DNA of 64,000 nucleotides from Ruania albidiflava DSM 18029 (GCF_000421225.1 NZ_ATWL01000005.1:170329-234328), one strand, 5' to 3'. Shown: positions 1 to 9,218, counted from the stretch's first letter. The notes: a model not told the origin generated them from the letters alone. Numbers and translations are program-made.

Positions 1-1498
1 TCCGGGTGGAGATCCGCGCCAGCAGCGGATAGGGCAGGCGGCTCCAGTCGGCGGTCATCGCGTCCTCGGAGGAGACCGGCCGGAGCACGATCGGGTGCCC
101 GTAGGTGCGCCCGTCCCCCTGCACCCCCACGGAGCGCACGTCCGCCAGCAGCACCACCGGGCACTGCCAGATGTCCCGGTCCAGGCCCGCTGCGGTGAGC
201 TCCTCGCGGGCGATGGCGTCCGCGGCGCGCAGGGTCTCCAGCCGCTCGGCGGTCACCTCGCCCACGATCCGGATGCCCAGGCCAGGCCCGGGGAACGGCT
301 GCCGCCAGACGATCACTTCGGGCACACCCAGCTCCAGGCCCACCGCCCGCACCTCGTCCTTGAACAGGTCCCGCAGCGGCTCGATCAGCTCGAACTGCAG
401 GTCATCGGGCAACCCGCCGACGTTGTGGTGGGACTTGATGTTCGCGGCCCCCTCACCGCCGCCAGACTCCACCACGTCCGGGTAGAGCGTGCCCTGGACG
501 AGGAACTTCACGTCTTCACCGGCGCTGTCGTGCGCTGCGGCGACGACCTCGCGGGCCGCGTCCTCGAACACGCGGATGAACTCGCGGCCGATGATCTTGC
601 GCTTGGTCTCCGGGTCGCTCACCCCGGCCAGGGCGGACAGGAACCGGTCCCGGGCGTCCACCACCTTCAGCTGGACCCCGGTGGCGGCCACGAAGTCCTG
701 CTCGACCTGCTCCACCTCACCGGCCCGCAGCAGCCCATGGTCCACGAACACGCAGGTGAGCTGGTCACCGATGGCGCGCTGCACCAGCGCTGCTGCCACT
801 GAGGAGTCCACCCCGCCGGACAGAGCGCAGATCACCTTGGCCTCACCTACGTGCTCCCGGATGGCGGCGACCTGGTCGGCGATCACGTTCCCGGGAGTCC
901 AGTCCGGGGCCAGCCCGGCGCCCCGGTAGAGGAAGTTCTCCAGGGTCTGCTGGCCACGCTCGGAGTGCTTCACCTCCGGGTGCCACTGCATCCCGTACAG
1001 GCGGCGGTCGGCGTTCTCGAACGCGGCCACCGGGGAGGAGCTGGAGGTGGCGAGCACCTGGAACCCCTCAGGGGCGGCGTGCACCGCATCACCGTGGGAC
1101 ATCCAGACGGTCTCTGCACCAGGGGAACCAGCCAGCAGGGTGCCGGCCTCGTCCACGTCCACGCTGGTGCCGCCGTACTCCCGGGCACCGGTGTGCGCCA
1201 CCACGCCACCCAGGGCGCTGGCCATCGCCTGGAAGCCGTAGCAGATGCCCAGCACCGGCACCCCGGCGTCGAACAGTGCCGGGTCCACAGCAGGGGCACC
1301 CGGGGCGTACACCGAGGCGGGCCCGCCGGAGAGGATGATCGCGGCCGGATCCTTGGCGAGCATGTCCGCCACCGGCATGGTGTGCGGCACCACCAGGGAG
1401 AAGACCTGCGCCTCCCGCACCCGGCGGGCGATCAGCTGCGCGTACTGCGCTCCGAAGTCGACGACGAGGACGGGGCGGGGCTGTGCTGGAGCGCTCAC
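1..1498 (-). CDS. guaA: GMP synthase (glutamine-hydrolysing), C-terminus cut by window edge
   Basis: Converts XMP, glutamine and ATP to GMP in the cytoplasm, the last step of guanine nucleotide synthesis. The N-terminal class I glutamine amidotransferase domain (about residues 8-190) has the nucleophile cysteine in GICYGFQ (about C86) and the histidine motif [10 protein letters not shown]. The ATP pyrophosphatase domain follows, with the P-loop [14 protein letters not shown] and the typical [11 protein letters not shown] stretch. The C-terminal dimerisation domain runs off the window after LLARISTR, so only about 20 residues should be missing. The start is the GTG at 1498, giving [19 protein letters not shown], which aligns with the usual family start. 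guaB and guaB3 lie about 27-31 kb away. Confidence 0.96.
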   Translation of the reverse strand, partial: MSAPAQPRPVLVVDFGAQYAQLIARRVREAQVFSLVVPHTMPVADMLAKDPAAIILSGGPASVYAPGAPAVDPALFDAGVPVLGICYGFQAMASALGGVVAHTGAREYGGTSVDVDEAGTLLAGSPGAETVWMSHGDAVHAAPEGFQVLATSSSSPVAAFENADRRLYGMQWHPEVKHSERGQQTLENFLYRGAGLAPDWTPGNVIADQVAAIREHVGEAKVICALSGGVDSSVAAALVQRAIGDQLTCVFVDHGLLRAGEVEQVEQDFVAATGVQLKVVDARDRFLSALAGVSDPETKRKIIGREFIRVFEDAAREVVAAAHDSAGEDVKFLVQGTLYPDVVESGGGEGAANIKSHHNVGGLPDDLQFELIEPLRDLFKDEVRAVGLELGVPEVIVWRQPFPGPGLGIRIVGEVTAERLETLRAADAIAREELTAAGLDRDIWQCPVVLLADVRSVGVQGDGRTYGHPIVLRPVSSEDAMTADWSRLPYPLLARISTR

Positions 1499-1618
1499 AG
1501 GTCAAGGATACGCAGCACCAGCAGGTGAGCGACGCCGTCGCGAGTGTGACACCGACCATCCGCGAAGGTGGGCGGACCACAGCAGGTGAGCTGCGCCGTC
1601 GTGCCGGAAGGACGCGAC

Positions 1619-2008
1619 TCAGGCCTCCGGTGCGGCCTCTCCGCGGCGGGCGGCCAGCGTGCCCTCGGTCCAACCGTGCGCCTTCTGCTCCATCACGAAG
1701 GACAGCACCGGGACCACGCCACCGGCGATCAGCACCACGATCCGGCCGAAGCCCCAGCGCATCCGGCTCCACAGGTCGAACACGGTCACCGCGTACACCA
1801 CGTAGATCCAGCCGTGCACGAACGCCACCCAGGAGCCGATCACCGGTTCGCCGGGCCCGTTCACCTGCACCACGTACTTCAGCAGCATCTCCAGGCACAG
1901 CAGGAGCAGCATCCCGCCGGTGACGAACGCCATGATCCGGTACCGGGAGAACGCGCCCCGGGCCTTCATCTCCTGTACGTCGCTGGCTGCGGCTTCACCC
2001 TCGCTCAT
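1619..2008 (-). CDS. DUF3817 family integral membrane protein
   Basis: Small membrane protein of 129 residues with three hydrophobic segments (about 26-46, 56-78 and 88-105) and the conserved stretch FVHGWIYVVYAVTVFDL typical of DUF3817. The function of the family is unknown; it is common in actinobacteria near guaA and SURF1. The start is the ATG at 2008 (MSEGEAAASDVQE), since the reading frame upstream carries non-family sequence. It lies downstream of nothing obvious on its strand and ends about 120 nt before the guaA start; it may be co-transcribed with guaA. A SURF1 gene lies about 0.8 kb away, which fits the common actinobacterial neighbourhood. Confidence 0.8.
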   Translation of the reverse strand: MSEGEAAASDVQEMKARGAFSRYRIMAFVTGGMLLLLCLEMLLKYVVQVNGPGEPVIGSWVAFVHGWIYVVYAVTVFDLWSRMRWGFGRIVVLIAGGVVPVLSFVMEQKAHGWTEGTLAARRGEAAPEA

Positions 2009-2096
2009 GTCCCCATTCTCACCCACATGGCCAGCAGTGCGGCACAGGCCCCGGCCGTCACCGAGGGGCGAGGGGCGCTCGGTTACCCTGGCCGTC

Positions 2097-2786
2097 ATGC
2101 GCGGGTGGGCGATAGCGGGCGTGGTCGGGGTGCTGATCGCGGTCGTGGTCGCCGTAGCGCTCACCCACGGAGGCGGTGAGGAGCAGGACGCGGCGCTGAC
2201 CAGCTGGCAGGACGACCTCGCCGAGTGGGAGACGGAGCAGATGCAGACGCTCGTCCTGCCGGAGGGTCCTGCCCTGACCGACGTGGTCACCGGGGCTGCG
2301 CTGCACCCGATCGGCAGGGATGCGGCAGTGGAGTCGCTGGACGAGGTGAACGACGCGTGCACCCGGCTGACCGCGTTCGCCGACCAGGTGGACAGCACGC
2401 CCGGCCCGCCGGCCCTGCCTACCGACGTGACGGCCAGCGAGGAACAGACCGCCGACTTCGAGGCAGACCTCGCGGCGCTGACCACGTTCCAGCAGGCGCT
2501 GGATGGACCGGCGGCCACAGTGCGGCAGTTCTGCGGCACCTACCCGCTGCTGGTCACCGCGCACACGGTCGACGACGTCGAGGAGGCCGAGGCGATGTTC
2601 GCGCAGGCGCTGCGCACGCAGTGCCCGCTGGCCGAGCTGGCCGAGGTGTGCGAGTCGTTGGCCGCCGGGCAGGGAACAGCACCGCCGGCCGAGGCCCCAG
2701 CGGTGGTCGCCGAGCAGCTCGGTGCAGCGGAGGCGGCGATCGACGAGGCTGCGTCGGCCTTCGCCGCAGATCTCGCCGCCGACTGA
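2097..2786 (+). CDS. hypothetical membrane-anchored extracytoplasmic protein
   Basis: Not recognised as a named family. The start is the ATG at 2097, which begins MRGWAIAGVVGVLIAVVVAVA: a short positive N-terminus followed by one hydrophobic segment (about residues 3-23). This suggests a signal anchor or an uncleaved signal peptide. The remaining about 205 residues are rich in Ala, Glu and Asp and predicted mostly helical. They contain three cysteines (in DACTRL, QFCGTY and EVCESL) plus TQCPLAE, so disulfide bonds outside the membrane are possible. It is divergent from DUF3817 with only 88 nt between the starts. No catalytic motif was seen. Confidence 0.7.
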   Translation: MRGWAIAGVVGVLIAVVVAVALTHGGGEEQDAALTSWQDDLAEWETEQMQTLVLPEGPALTDVVTGAALHPIGRDAAVESLDEVNDACTRLTAFADQVDSTPGPPALPTDVTASEEQTADFEADLAALTTFQQALDGPAATVRQFCGTYPLLVTAHTVDDVEEAEAMFAQALRTQCPLAELAEVCESLAAGQGTAPPAEAPAVVAEQLGAAEAAIDEAASAFAADLAAD

Positions 2787-2839
2787 GCTGCCCACGTGTC
2801 AGAGGTACGGCAGGACGTCTGAGCCAGTCCTCGGGTGCC

Positions 2840-3691
2840 TCAGACCCCTTCGTGCACCTCAGACGCCTGGTCAGCCGGTGCCCGCTTGACGGCGGCGGTG
2901 GCGCGCTCCTCGCGCAGGTGCCGCACCTCGTCGCGCACCATCCGCCACCACAGCACCAGGGCGAAGCCCCCGAAGATCCACCACTCTGCGGCGTAGGCGA
3001 GGTTCCGCAGGTTCAGTCCGGCGTCTTCGATCACCGGTGGCCCGATCGGCTCGATGGCCGCGAGCGCACCGGTCGCGGCCGGCGGGTCTTCCGCTCCGAG
3101 ACGAAGCTGACCGGCATACATCGGCCCGCCCCACACGTTCACCAGCTGCGCAGCGCTGACCAGCCCGACCTGCGCGCCGGTGGGCAGGTCCGGGTCCAGC
3201 CCACCGGTGACCGCCTCCGAGCCGGCGAGGTACCCGGTGAGCTCGACCTGCCCGGCGGGCGCTTCCAGGTAGGCCGGGTCTGCCTCCGGCACCCAGCCGC
3301 GGACCACGGGCAGGACTGCGCCGCCGGTGCCGTCCACCTCGAACGCGCTGAGCAGGTAGTAGCCGTCGGTGCCGTCCAGCTCGCGGCCGGCCACGAAGAA
3401 CTGCTTCTCGGGCACGTACTCGCCGACCACCTGCACGTGCCTACCGACCATGTTCTGGGTGAACCCGCTCTGCGGGGCGACCACCTCCGCCAGCGGCACC
3501 GGGTCGGCGCCCTCCTGGGAGGCCTGCTCCACGGCGGCCGCCTGCTCACCGCGCTCCTGGGCACGGTCCAGCTGCCAGGCACCGAGCCGGATGCACAGCG
3601 CGGCGCCGGCCAGCAGGATCACCAGGATCCCGAGCAGCCGCGGCCGTGTGCCGGCACGCAGCCAGTCACCGAAACCACCACCAGTTGCCAC
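2840..3691 (-). CDS. SURF1 family protein (cytochrome oxidase assembly)
   Basis: 283 residues, close to the family norm. The protein has the SURF1 plan: an N-terminal membrane helix (about residues 18-37, PRLLGILVILLAGAALCIRL) followed at once by the family signature GAWQLDRAQERGEQ, a soluble extracytoplasmic region, and a second membrane helix near the C-terminus (about 230-248, WWIFGGFALVLWWRMV). SURF1 proteins help insert heme a or copper into aa3-type cytochrome oxidase. The soluble domain includes the family-typical FFVAGRELDGTDGYYLLSAFEV and VLPVVRGWVP. Convergent with the hypothetical gene upstream, leaving about 50 nt between the stops. Confidence 0.88.
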   Translation of the reverse strand: MATGGGFGDWLRAGTRPRLLGILVILLAGAALCIRLGAWQLDRAQERGEQAAAVEQASQEGADPVPLAEVVAPQSGFTQNMVGRHVQVVGEYVPEKQFFVAGRELDGTDGYYLLSAFEVDGTGGAVLPVVRGWVPEADPAYLEAPAGQVELTGYLAGSEAVTGGLDPDLPTGAQVGLVSAAQLVNVWGGPMYAGQLRLGAEDPPAATGALAAIEPIGPPVIEDAGLNLRNLAYAAEWWIFGGFALVLWWRMVRDEVRHLREERATAAVKRAPADQASEVHEGV

Positions 3692-3807
3692 CCCTCCAGC
3701 CTACGTGGCCCAGCGCAGCAGTCCGCCCCGATGTCCTCTCCCCCACCCCCGCAGGCGATCGTCTGAGGCGAGAGCAAGGGCCCGCTGCGTAGGGATCGGG
3801 GGCCGCT

Positions 3808-3822
3808 GGGACCTTTGGTCCC
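3808..3822. promoter_or_regulatory. GGGACC-TTT-GGTCCC palindrome upstream of pta-ackA
   Basis: A perfect inverted repeat with 6-bp arms and a 3-bp centre lies about 92 nt before the pta start. The GGGAC and GTCCC half-sites resemble the mycobacterial DosR/DevR box, but the spacing is one base longer than that consensus. A -10-like TACCGT lies at 3845-3850, implying transcription from about 3857 and placing the palindrome centre near -42, a normal activator position. Binding is inference. Confidence 0.5.
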
Positions 3823-3913
3823 GCTGCACGCCGGATCCTGCGGGTACCGTTCGTCCTGGTGCGCACGACGCACCAGCCGGCCCCACCCCGAGCGCCCGGA
3901 TGCAGGAGAGCAG

Positions 3914-5980
3914 ATGACCACCAGCGTGTACGTGACCTCCCCGGAGGGACACACCGGAAAGTCCTCGGTGGCCCTGGGGCTGCTGGAGGCATTCGCCCGC
4001 CGGGTGCAGCGGGTCGGGGTGTTCCGCCCGATCAGCCGCGGCAGCGCAGACGAGACCGACTCGGTGCTGCACCTGCTGGTCAGCCACGCCACCGCCGACA
4101 TCCCGGAGGACGAGTGCGTCGGCGTGGACTACGACGCGGTGCACGCCGACCCGGAGGAGGCGCTGGCCACGATCGTGGCCCGGTTCCGCCAGATCGCCGC
4201 CCGGTGCGACGCGGTGGTGATCATCGGCTCGGACTACACCGACGTGGCCGGCCCCACCGAGCTGGCCTACAACGCGCGGGTCGCTGCCAACCTGGGCTCC
4301 GCCGTCGTGCTGGTGGTCTCCGCGCGGGAGCGCGATCCGGAGGACGTGCGCCAGCTGGTGGACGTCTCCTCGGTGGAGCTGACCACCTCCCACGCCGCCC
4401 TCGCCGCTGTGGTCGCCAACCGGGCGGACCCCGACCGGGTGGCGCAGACTGCGGCAGCCCTGGCGGACCTGCCGGTGCCAGCCTGGGTGATGCCGGACCT
4501 GCCGCTGCTGTCCGCACCGAGCGTGCGCGAGCTGATGGAGGCCGTGGACGGCACTCTCACCGCCGGGGACCCAGAGCTGCTGGACCGGGAGGCCGAGGCG
4601 CTGATCGTCGGCGGGATGACGATGGAGCACATCCTCACCCGGCTCGAGGACGGGGCCGTGGTGATCGTGCCCGGGGACCGCTCCGACGTGGTGCTCGCCG
4701 TGCTCGCCGCACACGCTGCCGACACCTTCCCCTCCTTGGCCGCACTGATCCTCAACGGCGGCTTCACCCCCGCCGAGCAGGTCAGCCGGCTGGTGGAAGG
4801 GCTCGGCCAGCGGCTACCGGTGATCACCACCGAGCACGGCACCTTCGAGACCGCCAGCGCGGCCGCGCGCACCCGCGGGCTGCTGTCCACCGGTTCGCAA
4901 CGCAAGCTGGACCTGGCCCGATCCACGTTCGAGACCGCCGTCGAGATCGAGAAGCTGATGGATGCGGTGAACGTGCCCCGCACCGAGGTGCTCACCCCGC
5001 TGATGTTCGCCCACGACCTGCTGGAGCGGGCGCGGGCGGACCGCAAGCACATCGTGCTCCCGGAGGGTGGATCGATGCGCATCCTGCGCGCCGCCAGCAC
5101 GCTGCTCGCCCGAGAGGTGGTCGACCTGACCCTGCTCGGGGACCCTGGGACGATCCGCGCCCGGGCCGCCGAGCTGGGTCTGGACCTGAGCGCCGCCCAG
5201 CTCATCGACCCAGCGACCTCCGAGCTGCGCGAGGTGTTCGCCACCCGGTACGCCGAGCTGCGCGCGCACAAGGGGATGACCCTCGACCGGGCCCGGGAGA
5301 TCGTCACCGACGTGTCCTACTTCGGCACGATGATGGTCGCTGAGGGGTTGGCCGACGGGATGGTCTCCGGCGCGCAGCACACCACCGCGCACACCATCAA
5401 GCCCTCGTTCGAGATCATCAAGACCGCCCCGGGGGTCTCGATCGTCTCCTCGGTGTTCTTCATGTGCCTGCCGGACCGGGTGCTGGTCTACGGCGACTGT
5501 GCGGTCAACCCGGACCCGACCGCTACCCAGCTGGCCGACATCGCGATCTCCTCCGCCGCCACCGCTGCCCAGTTCGGTGTGACGCCGCGGGTGGCGATGC
5601 TGTCCTACTCCACCGGAGAGTCCGGGTCCGGTGCGGACGTGGACAAGGTGCGCGCGGCCACGGCCGAGGTGCGCGAACGGGCTGCTGACCTGGTGGTGGA
5701 GGGACCGATCCAGTACGACGCTGCTGTGGATGCGGCGGTGGCAGCCACGAAGATGCCGGACTCGGGGGTGGCCGGGCGCGCGACCGTGCTGATCTTCCCG
5801 GACCTGAACACCGGGAACAACACCTACAAGGCGGTCCAGCGCAGCGCCGGTGCGGTGGCCGTGGGCCCGGTGCTGCAGGGGCTGCGCCGCCCGGTCAACG
5901 ACCTGTCCCGCGGGGCGTTGGTCACCGACATCGTGAACACGGTGGCGATCACCGCCATCCAGGCACAGGGAGTCTCATGA
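3914..5980 (+). CDS. pta: Phosphate acetyltransferase (long form with BioD-like and DRTGG domains)
   Basis: Interconverts acetyl-CoA and acetyl phosphate; with AckA it forms the acetate overflow/assimilation pathway. 688 residues, the usual length of the long Pta class. The N-terminal dethiobiotin-synthetase-like P-loop domain has SPEGHTGKSSVALGL (about residues 8-22), a DRTGG-type domain spans the middle (about 215-330), and the catalytic PTA/PTB domain occupies about 370-688, with VSGAQHTTAHTIKPSFE and FPDLNTGNNTYKAVQRSAG. The ATG at 3914 is chosen because GGAGAG lies just upstream and the protein then begins with the P-loop domain. The stop overlaps the ackA start by 4 nt (ATGA), showing translational coupling. 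Confidence 0.96.
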   Translation: MTTSVYVTSPEGHTGKSSVALGLLEAFARRVQRVGVFRPISRGSADETDSVLHLLVSHATADIPEDECVGVDYDAVHADPEEALATIVARFRQIAARCDAVVIIGSDYTDVAGPTELAYNARVAANLGSAVVLVVSARERDPEDVRQLVDVSSVELTTSHAALAAVVANRADPDRVAQTAAALADLPVPAWVMPDLPLLSAPSVRELMEAVDGTLTAGDPELLDREAEALIVGGMTMEHILTRLEDGAVVIVPGDRSDVVLAVLAAHAADTFPSLAALILNGGFTPAEQVSRLVEGLGQRLPVITTEHGTFETASAAARTRGLLSTGSQRKLDLARSTFETAVEIEKLMDAVNVPRTEVLTPLMFAHDLLERARADRKHIVLPEGGSMRILRAASTLLAREVVDLTLLGDPGTIRARAAELGLDLSAAQLIDPATSELREVFATRYAELRAHKGMTLDRAREIVTDVSYFGTMMVAEGLADGMVSGAQHTTAHTIKPSFEIIKTAPGVSIVSSVFFMCLPDRVLVYGDCAVNPDPTATQLADIAISSAATAAQFGVTPRVAMLSYSTGESGSGADVDKVRAATAEVRERAADLVVEGPIQYDAAVDAAVAATKMPDSGVAGRATVLIFPDLNTGNNTYKAVQRSAGAVAVGPVLQGLRRPVNDLSRGALVTDIVNTVAITAIQAQGVS

Positions 5981-7182
5981 GCACAAGTGCGACGGCGGAG
6001 CGCGTGCTGGTCATCAACGCCGGCTCTTCTTCGCTCAAGTACCAGGTGGTGGACGCCAGCACCGGGCACGCGGTGGCCTCCGGTCTGGTGGAGCGGGTGG
6101 GCCAGACTGGCGCGCACCTGCGGCACACGAACAACGGCGAGGAGTTCGAGAAGGACCTGCAGGTGCCGGACCACACGGCGGCGATGGCGGCGATGGACGA
6201 GGCGTTCGCCGCCCACGGCCCGGACCTGGCCGCGGTGGGTCTGGTCGCCGTGGGGCACCGGGTGGTGCAGGGCGGGGCCAGGTTCGGCCACTCGGTGCTC
6301 ATCGACGAGGAGGCCGAGCACATCATCGAGGACCTGTCCGACCTGGCCCCGTTGCACAACCCGCCGAACCTGGCGGGCATCCGGGCGGCACGGAAGATCT
6401 TCACCGACCTGCCGCACGTGGCGGTCTTCGACACCTCCTTCCACCTGACGATGCCGGACCGGGCCGCCACCTACGCCCTGGACCGGGAGGTCGCGAGGCA
6501 GTACCGGGTGCGCCGGTACGGCGCACACGGCACCTCGCACCAGTACGTGGCCCGGGAGGCTGCGCACTTCCTCGGCCTGGCACCGGAGGAGGCGAACCTG
6601 ATCGTGCTGCACCTGGGCAACGGGGCCTCGGTGACCGCGGTGCAGGATGGTCGGTCGGTGGACACCTCGATGGGGCTGACGCCGCTGGAGGGACTGGTGA
6701 TGGGTACCCGCACCGGGGACATCGACCCGGCGGTGGTGTTCCACCTGGCCCGGCACGCGGACATGAGCATCGACGAGATCGACGAGCTGATGAACCGCCG
6801 CTCAGGCATGCTCGGGCTGACCGGGATGGTCGACATGCGTGACATCACCGCCGCCGCCCAGTCCGGCGACGAGGCTGCGGCCAGCGCGCTGGACATCTAC
6901 TGCTACCGGCTGCGCAAGTACATCGGCGCCTACACCGCAGTGCTCGGCCGGGTGGATGCGATCGCGTTCACCGCCGGTATCGGGGAGAACAGTGCCCCGG
7001 TGCGCGCCGGGGCGGTGGCGGGTCTGGAGCACCTGGGCATCCAGATCGAGGCGGCCGCGAACGAGGAGCGCTCGAAGCAGACGCGGCGCATCTCCGCCCC
7101 GGAGAGCCCGGTGGCGGTGCTGGTGGTGCCCACGAACGAGGAGTGGGAGATCGCCCGGGAGGCGGTCGCCCTCACCGCGTGA
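5977..7182 (+). CDS. ackA: Acetate kinase
   Basis: Makes ATP and acetate from acetyl phosphate and ADP, or runs in reverse. 401 residues, normal for the family. The ASKHA-fold signatures are clear: LVINAGSSSLKYQV at the N-terminus (about 9-22), HLGNGASVTAV (about 210-220), GTRTGDIDPAVV (about 243-254) and FTAGIGENSAPVR near the C-terminus. The start ATG overlaps the pta stop (5977-5980), so the two genes form one operon. No terminator was noticed in the 148 nt before the next gene. Confidence 0.97.
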   Translation: MSTSATAERVLVINAGSSSLKYQVVDASTGHAVASGLVERVGQTGAHLRHTNNGEEFEKDLQVPDHTAAMAAMDEAFAAHGPDLAAVGLVAVGHRVVQGGARFGHSVLIDEEAEHIIEDLSDLAPLHNPPNLAGIRAARKIFTDLPHVAVFDTSFHLTMPDRAATYALDREVARQYRVRRYGAHGTSHQYVAREAAHFLGLAPEEANLIVLHLGNGASVTAVQDGRSVDTSMGLTPLEGLVMGTRTGDIDPAVVFHLARHADMSIDEIDELMNRRSGMLGLTGMVDMRDITAAAQSGDEAAASALDIYCYRLRKYIGAYTAVLGRVDAIAFTAGIGENSAPVRAGAVAGLEHLGIQIEAAANEERSKQTRRISAPESPVAVLVVPTNEEWEIAREAVALTA

Positions 7183-7330
7183 ATCGATCCATGCGATACC
7201 TCCCGCGTGGCGGAGTGCTCCGCGATATCGCCCCGACGCCGGAAGTGTCGCTCACGTCCGCCCTCTGGTGAGCGCCCCGGAGCCGGTTCTACTATGGAGG
7301 TGCGCAGGGGCTCACCGGAGAGGAACGCCG

Positions 7331-7828
7331 ATGCCGGACACCCGCCTGCAGGTGACGCTGCGTGAGGTCCAGGACGGTGACCTGGACGAGTTCTTCGCCC
7401 AGCTGCGTGACCCGCATGCGGCCGCGCTGGCCGGGGACACCTTCGAGGCGCCGAACGAGCGGCAGGCGTTCGACGCGCACTGGCGGCACCTGCGCCGTGC
7501 CGAGGGTGTGCTGGTGCGCACGATCGAGGTGGTCGAGGACACCGGCCACCGGGTGGCCGGGCACATCCGCAACCATCCGGGCTCCGAGGAGCACCTGGTC
7601 TCCTTCTGGATCGACCGCGCCTACTGGGGGCGCGGGGTGACCACCTCGGCGCTGGGCCAGTTCCTCGACGAGCTCGGGCAGCGACCGGTGTACGCGCGGG
7701 TGCCGCGGCACAACGAGGCGGCGATCGTGGTGCTGCGCCGCAACGGGTTCCTGCCGGTCAGCGAGGAGACCGGATACTCCCCCGAGCGGGGGCGGATGGT
7801 CGATGAGGTGGTGCTGCGGCACGGGTGA
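7331..7828 (+). CDS. GNAT family N-acetyltransferase
   Basis: 165 residues with the GNAT fold order: an N-terminal strand/helix (TLREVQDGDLDEFFAQLRDP), central strands (RVAGHIRNHPG; LVSFWIDRAYWGRGV) with the acetyl-CoA-binding WGRGVTTSALGQFLD loop (about 103-117), and the C-terminal NEAAIVVLRRNGF motif. It resembles RimJ/L-type acetyltransferases that act on protein N-termini or small amines; the substrate cannot be read from the sequence. The start is the ATG at 7331, with GGAGAGGAA upstream. A TACTAT hexamer at 7290-7295 could be its -10 element, so it is probably transcribed separately from pta-ackA. Confidence 0.85.
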   Translation: MPDTRLQVTLREVQDGDLDEFFAQLRDPHAAALAGDTFEAPNERQAFDAHWRHLRRAEGVLVRTIEVVEDTGHRVAGHIRNHPGSEEHLVSFWIDRAYWGRGVTTSALGQFLDELGQRPVYARVPRHNEAAIVVLRRNGFLPVSEETGYSPERGRMVDEVVLRHG

Positions 7829-7845
7829 GGGGTTCGTGCGACGGC

Positions 7846-8082
7846 TCAGGCGGCAGGCCGTCCCGGTTGGTCCAGACGCTCGGCGATCCAGATCTTGATG
7901 ATGGACTGGCGCGTGACGCCGAGTCGCCGGGCTTCCTGATCGAGCGAGTCGATCATCCACGCGGGAAAGTCGACGTTGACGCGGCTGCGTTCCTGTCCCG
8001 GACGGCGCGCTCCGGAGAGATCGAGAGACGAGGTCATGTCCTCGCCCTCGTCGAACCGAGAATCGAACTCCTCAGCCTTCAT
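7846..8082 (-). CDS. Ribbon-helix-helix antitoxin (BrnA/CopG type), orphan
   Basis: 78 residues. The N-terminus KAEEFDSRFDEGEDMTSSLD and the RHH core RVNVDFPAWMIDSLDQEARR with LGVTRQSIIKIWIAERLDQ match antitoxins that pair with BrnT-like toxins; RHH proteins bind their own operator as dimers and neutralise the toxin. An AGGAGG site lies 9-15 nt before the ATG at 8082. The toxin expected just upstream survives only as a C-terminal stump whose stop overlaps this gene. The antitoxin therefore appears to be an orphan, possibly kept as a DNA-binding regulator. Confidence 0.75.
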   Translation of the reverse strand: MKAEEFDSRFDEGEDMTSSLDLSGARRPGQERSRVNVDFPAWMIDSLDQEARRLGVTRQSIIKIWIAERLDQPGRPAA

Positions 8083-8170
8083 AGAGGTTTACCTCCTCTG
8101 TTCGCGACCGCCGCACCGAGATGAGTCGGACGCGGTCCTCCCGATACGTGATGAACTGATTCTCCCTTCC
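8072..8170 (-). pseudogene. Truncated BrnT-like toxin remnant
   Basis: The reading frame upstream of the RHH antitoxin ends in FITYREDRVRLISVRRSRTE and NLYEG, resembling the C-terminus of BrnT family ribonuclease toxins (…RIISARRA…RERxxYE). Its stop overlaps the antitoxin start by 11 nt, as in intact brnTA-type operons. A whole toxin is about 90 residues, but the frame loses similarity after about 30 residues and then enters the 3' end of the WYL regulator gene. The N-terminal two thirds, including catalytic residues, are missing. The call rests on motif recognition of a short piece. Confidence 0.5.
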
Positions 8171-8198
8171 CACCGTCGGTGGGTCCACGGACTTGCCA

Positions 8199-9203
8199 TC
8201 ACGGTGCCGCAGCGGACGTCCCCGACCCGGCGGCGGCGAGCAGGCGGGCGCCGAAGACACCGAACGGTTCAGCCAGCTCCGGGGCGGTGGTCACGGAGAA
8301 GTCGGCGTCCAGGAACGCCAGACCGAGCAGCAGCCGGTGCCAGGAGTCGACCGCTACGGTCAGCCGCGTGCGGTCCGGCCCGAGCGGTTCCACGGTGACG
8401 TCGTCGAAGGCGAACACCTCCAGCACCGCCTCCGCCGGGGCCTCGATCACCAGCGTCGCCGGATGCCGGTCCCGCTGCAGCCCCTCGCGCAGGTACGCCA
8501 GGGCGGAGGTCGCCGGTAGCTCCCGCGGGGTGTAGGGGCGGTGGGTGCGGCGCAGGTCGGTCATCCGGTCCACCCGGAAGGTCCGCCAGTCCTCGCGCCC
8601 CGCGTCCCAGGCGAGCAGGTACCACTGCCCCAGGTGGTGCACCTGCCGGTACGGTTCCACCCGTCGCTCGGTGCGGGCGCGGCCGGCGTCGGTGTAGCCG
8701 AAGGTGACGACCTCCTGGGCAGCGATCGCCTCCCCGAGCCGGGCCAGATGCTCAGCGCTCACTGGTGGCATGGCGAACGCAGAGGCTTCCAGGCTGGCAC
8801 GCAGCGCCACCAGCCGTGGTCGTAGCCGGGCCGGCAGCAGCTGGTCCAGGGTGCCGTAGGCGCGGGTGGCTGCGTCGCGGACGGCGCCCGGTCGGCCTGC
8901 CGGACCGGTCTGGTCGGTCGTTGGGGTGCGTGCGGCGAGGGCGGCCAGGGCGAGCAACGTCGCCACCGCCTCGTCGTCGTCGAAGGTCAGCGGCGGCAGC
9001 GCCGCACCGGTGGCGAGCCGGTAGTAGCCGCCAGGCCCGGGCTGGGTGTGCACCGGGTACCCGTAGCTGCGCAGCCGGGTGATGTCCCGGCGCAGGGTCC
9101 GCGCGCTCACGCCCAGTCGCGTGGCCAGCTCGGGGCCGGTGAAGGTGTGGCCGGACTGCAGGGTGGCCAGCAGTGCGAGCATCCGTTCGGTCACGCCCGC
9201 CAT
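8199..9203 (-). CDS. HTH-WYL domain transcriptional regulator
   Basis: 334 residues. The N-terminal DeoR-like winged helix (about residues 4-60; GPELATRLGVSARTLRRDIT as recognition region) is followed by a linker and a WYL domain (about 140-235) with VVTFGYTDAGRARTERRVEP and the WYL-type strand GQWYLLAWDAG. A WCX-type C-terminal extension (about 245-325) completes the usual DeoR-WYL architecture. WYL regulators sense ligands, often nucleotides or single-stranded DNA, and often respond to DNA damage or drugs. The ATG at 9203 is preferred because homology starts there. It is divergent from a UvrA-like ATPase across a 61-nt gap holding a long palindrome, so it probably controls both genes. Confidence 0.87.
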   Translation of the reverse strand: MAGVTERMLALLATLQSGHTFTGPELATRLGVSARTLRRDITRLRSYGYPVHTQPGPGGYYRLATGAALPPLTFDDDEAVATLLALAALAARTPTTDQTGPAGRPGAVRDAATRAYGTLDQLLPARLRPRLVALRASLEASAFAMPPVSAEHLARLGEAIAAQEVVTFGYTDAGRARTERRVEPYRQVHHLGQWYLLAWDAGREDWRTFRVDRMTDLRRTHRPYTPRELPATSALAYLREGLQRDRHPATLVIEAPAEAVLEVFAFDDVTVEPLGPDRTRLTVAVDSWHRLLLGLAFLDADFSVTTAPELAEPFGVFGARLLAAAGSGTSAAAP

Positions 9204-9218
9204 GGTGCGATGGTGGCA

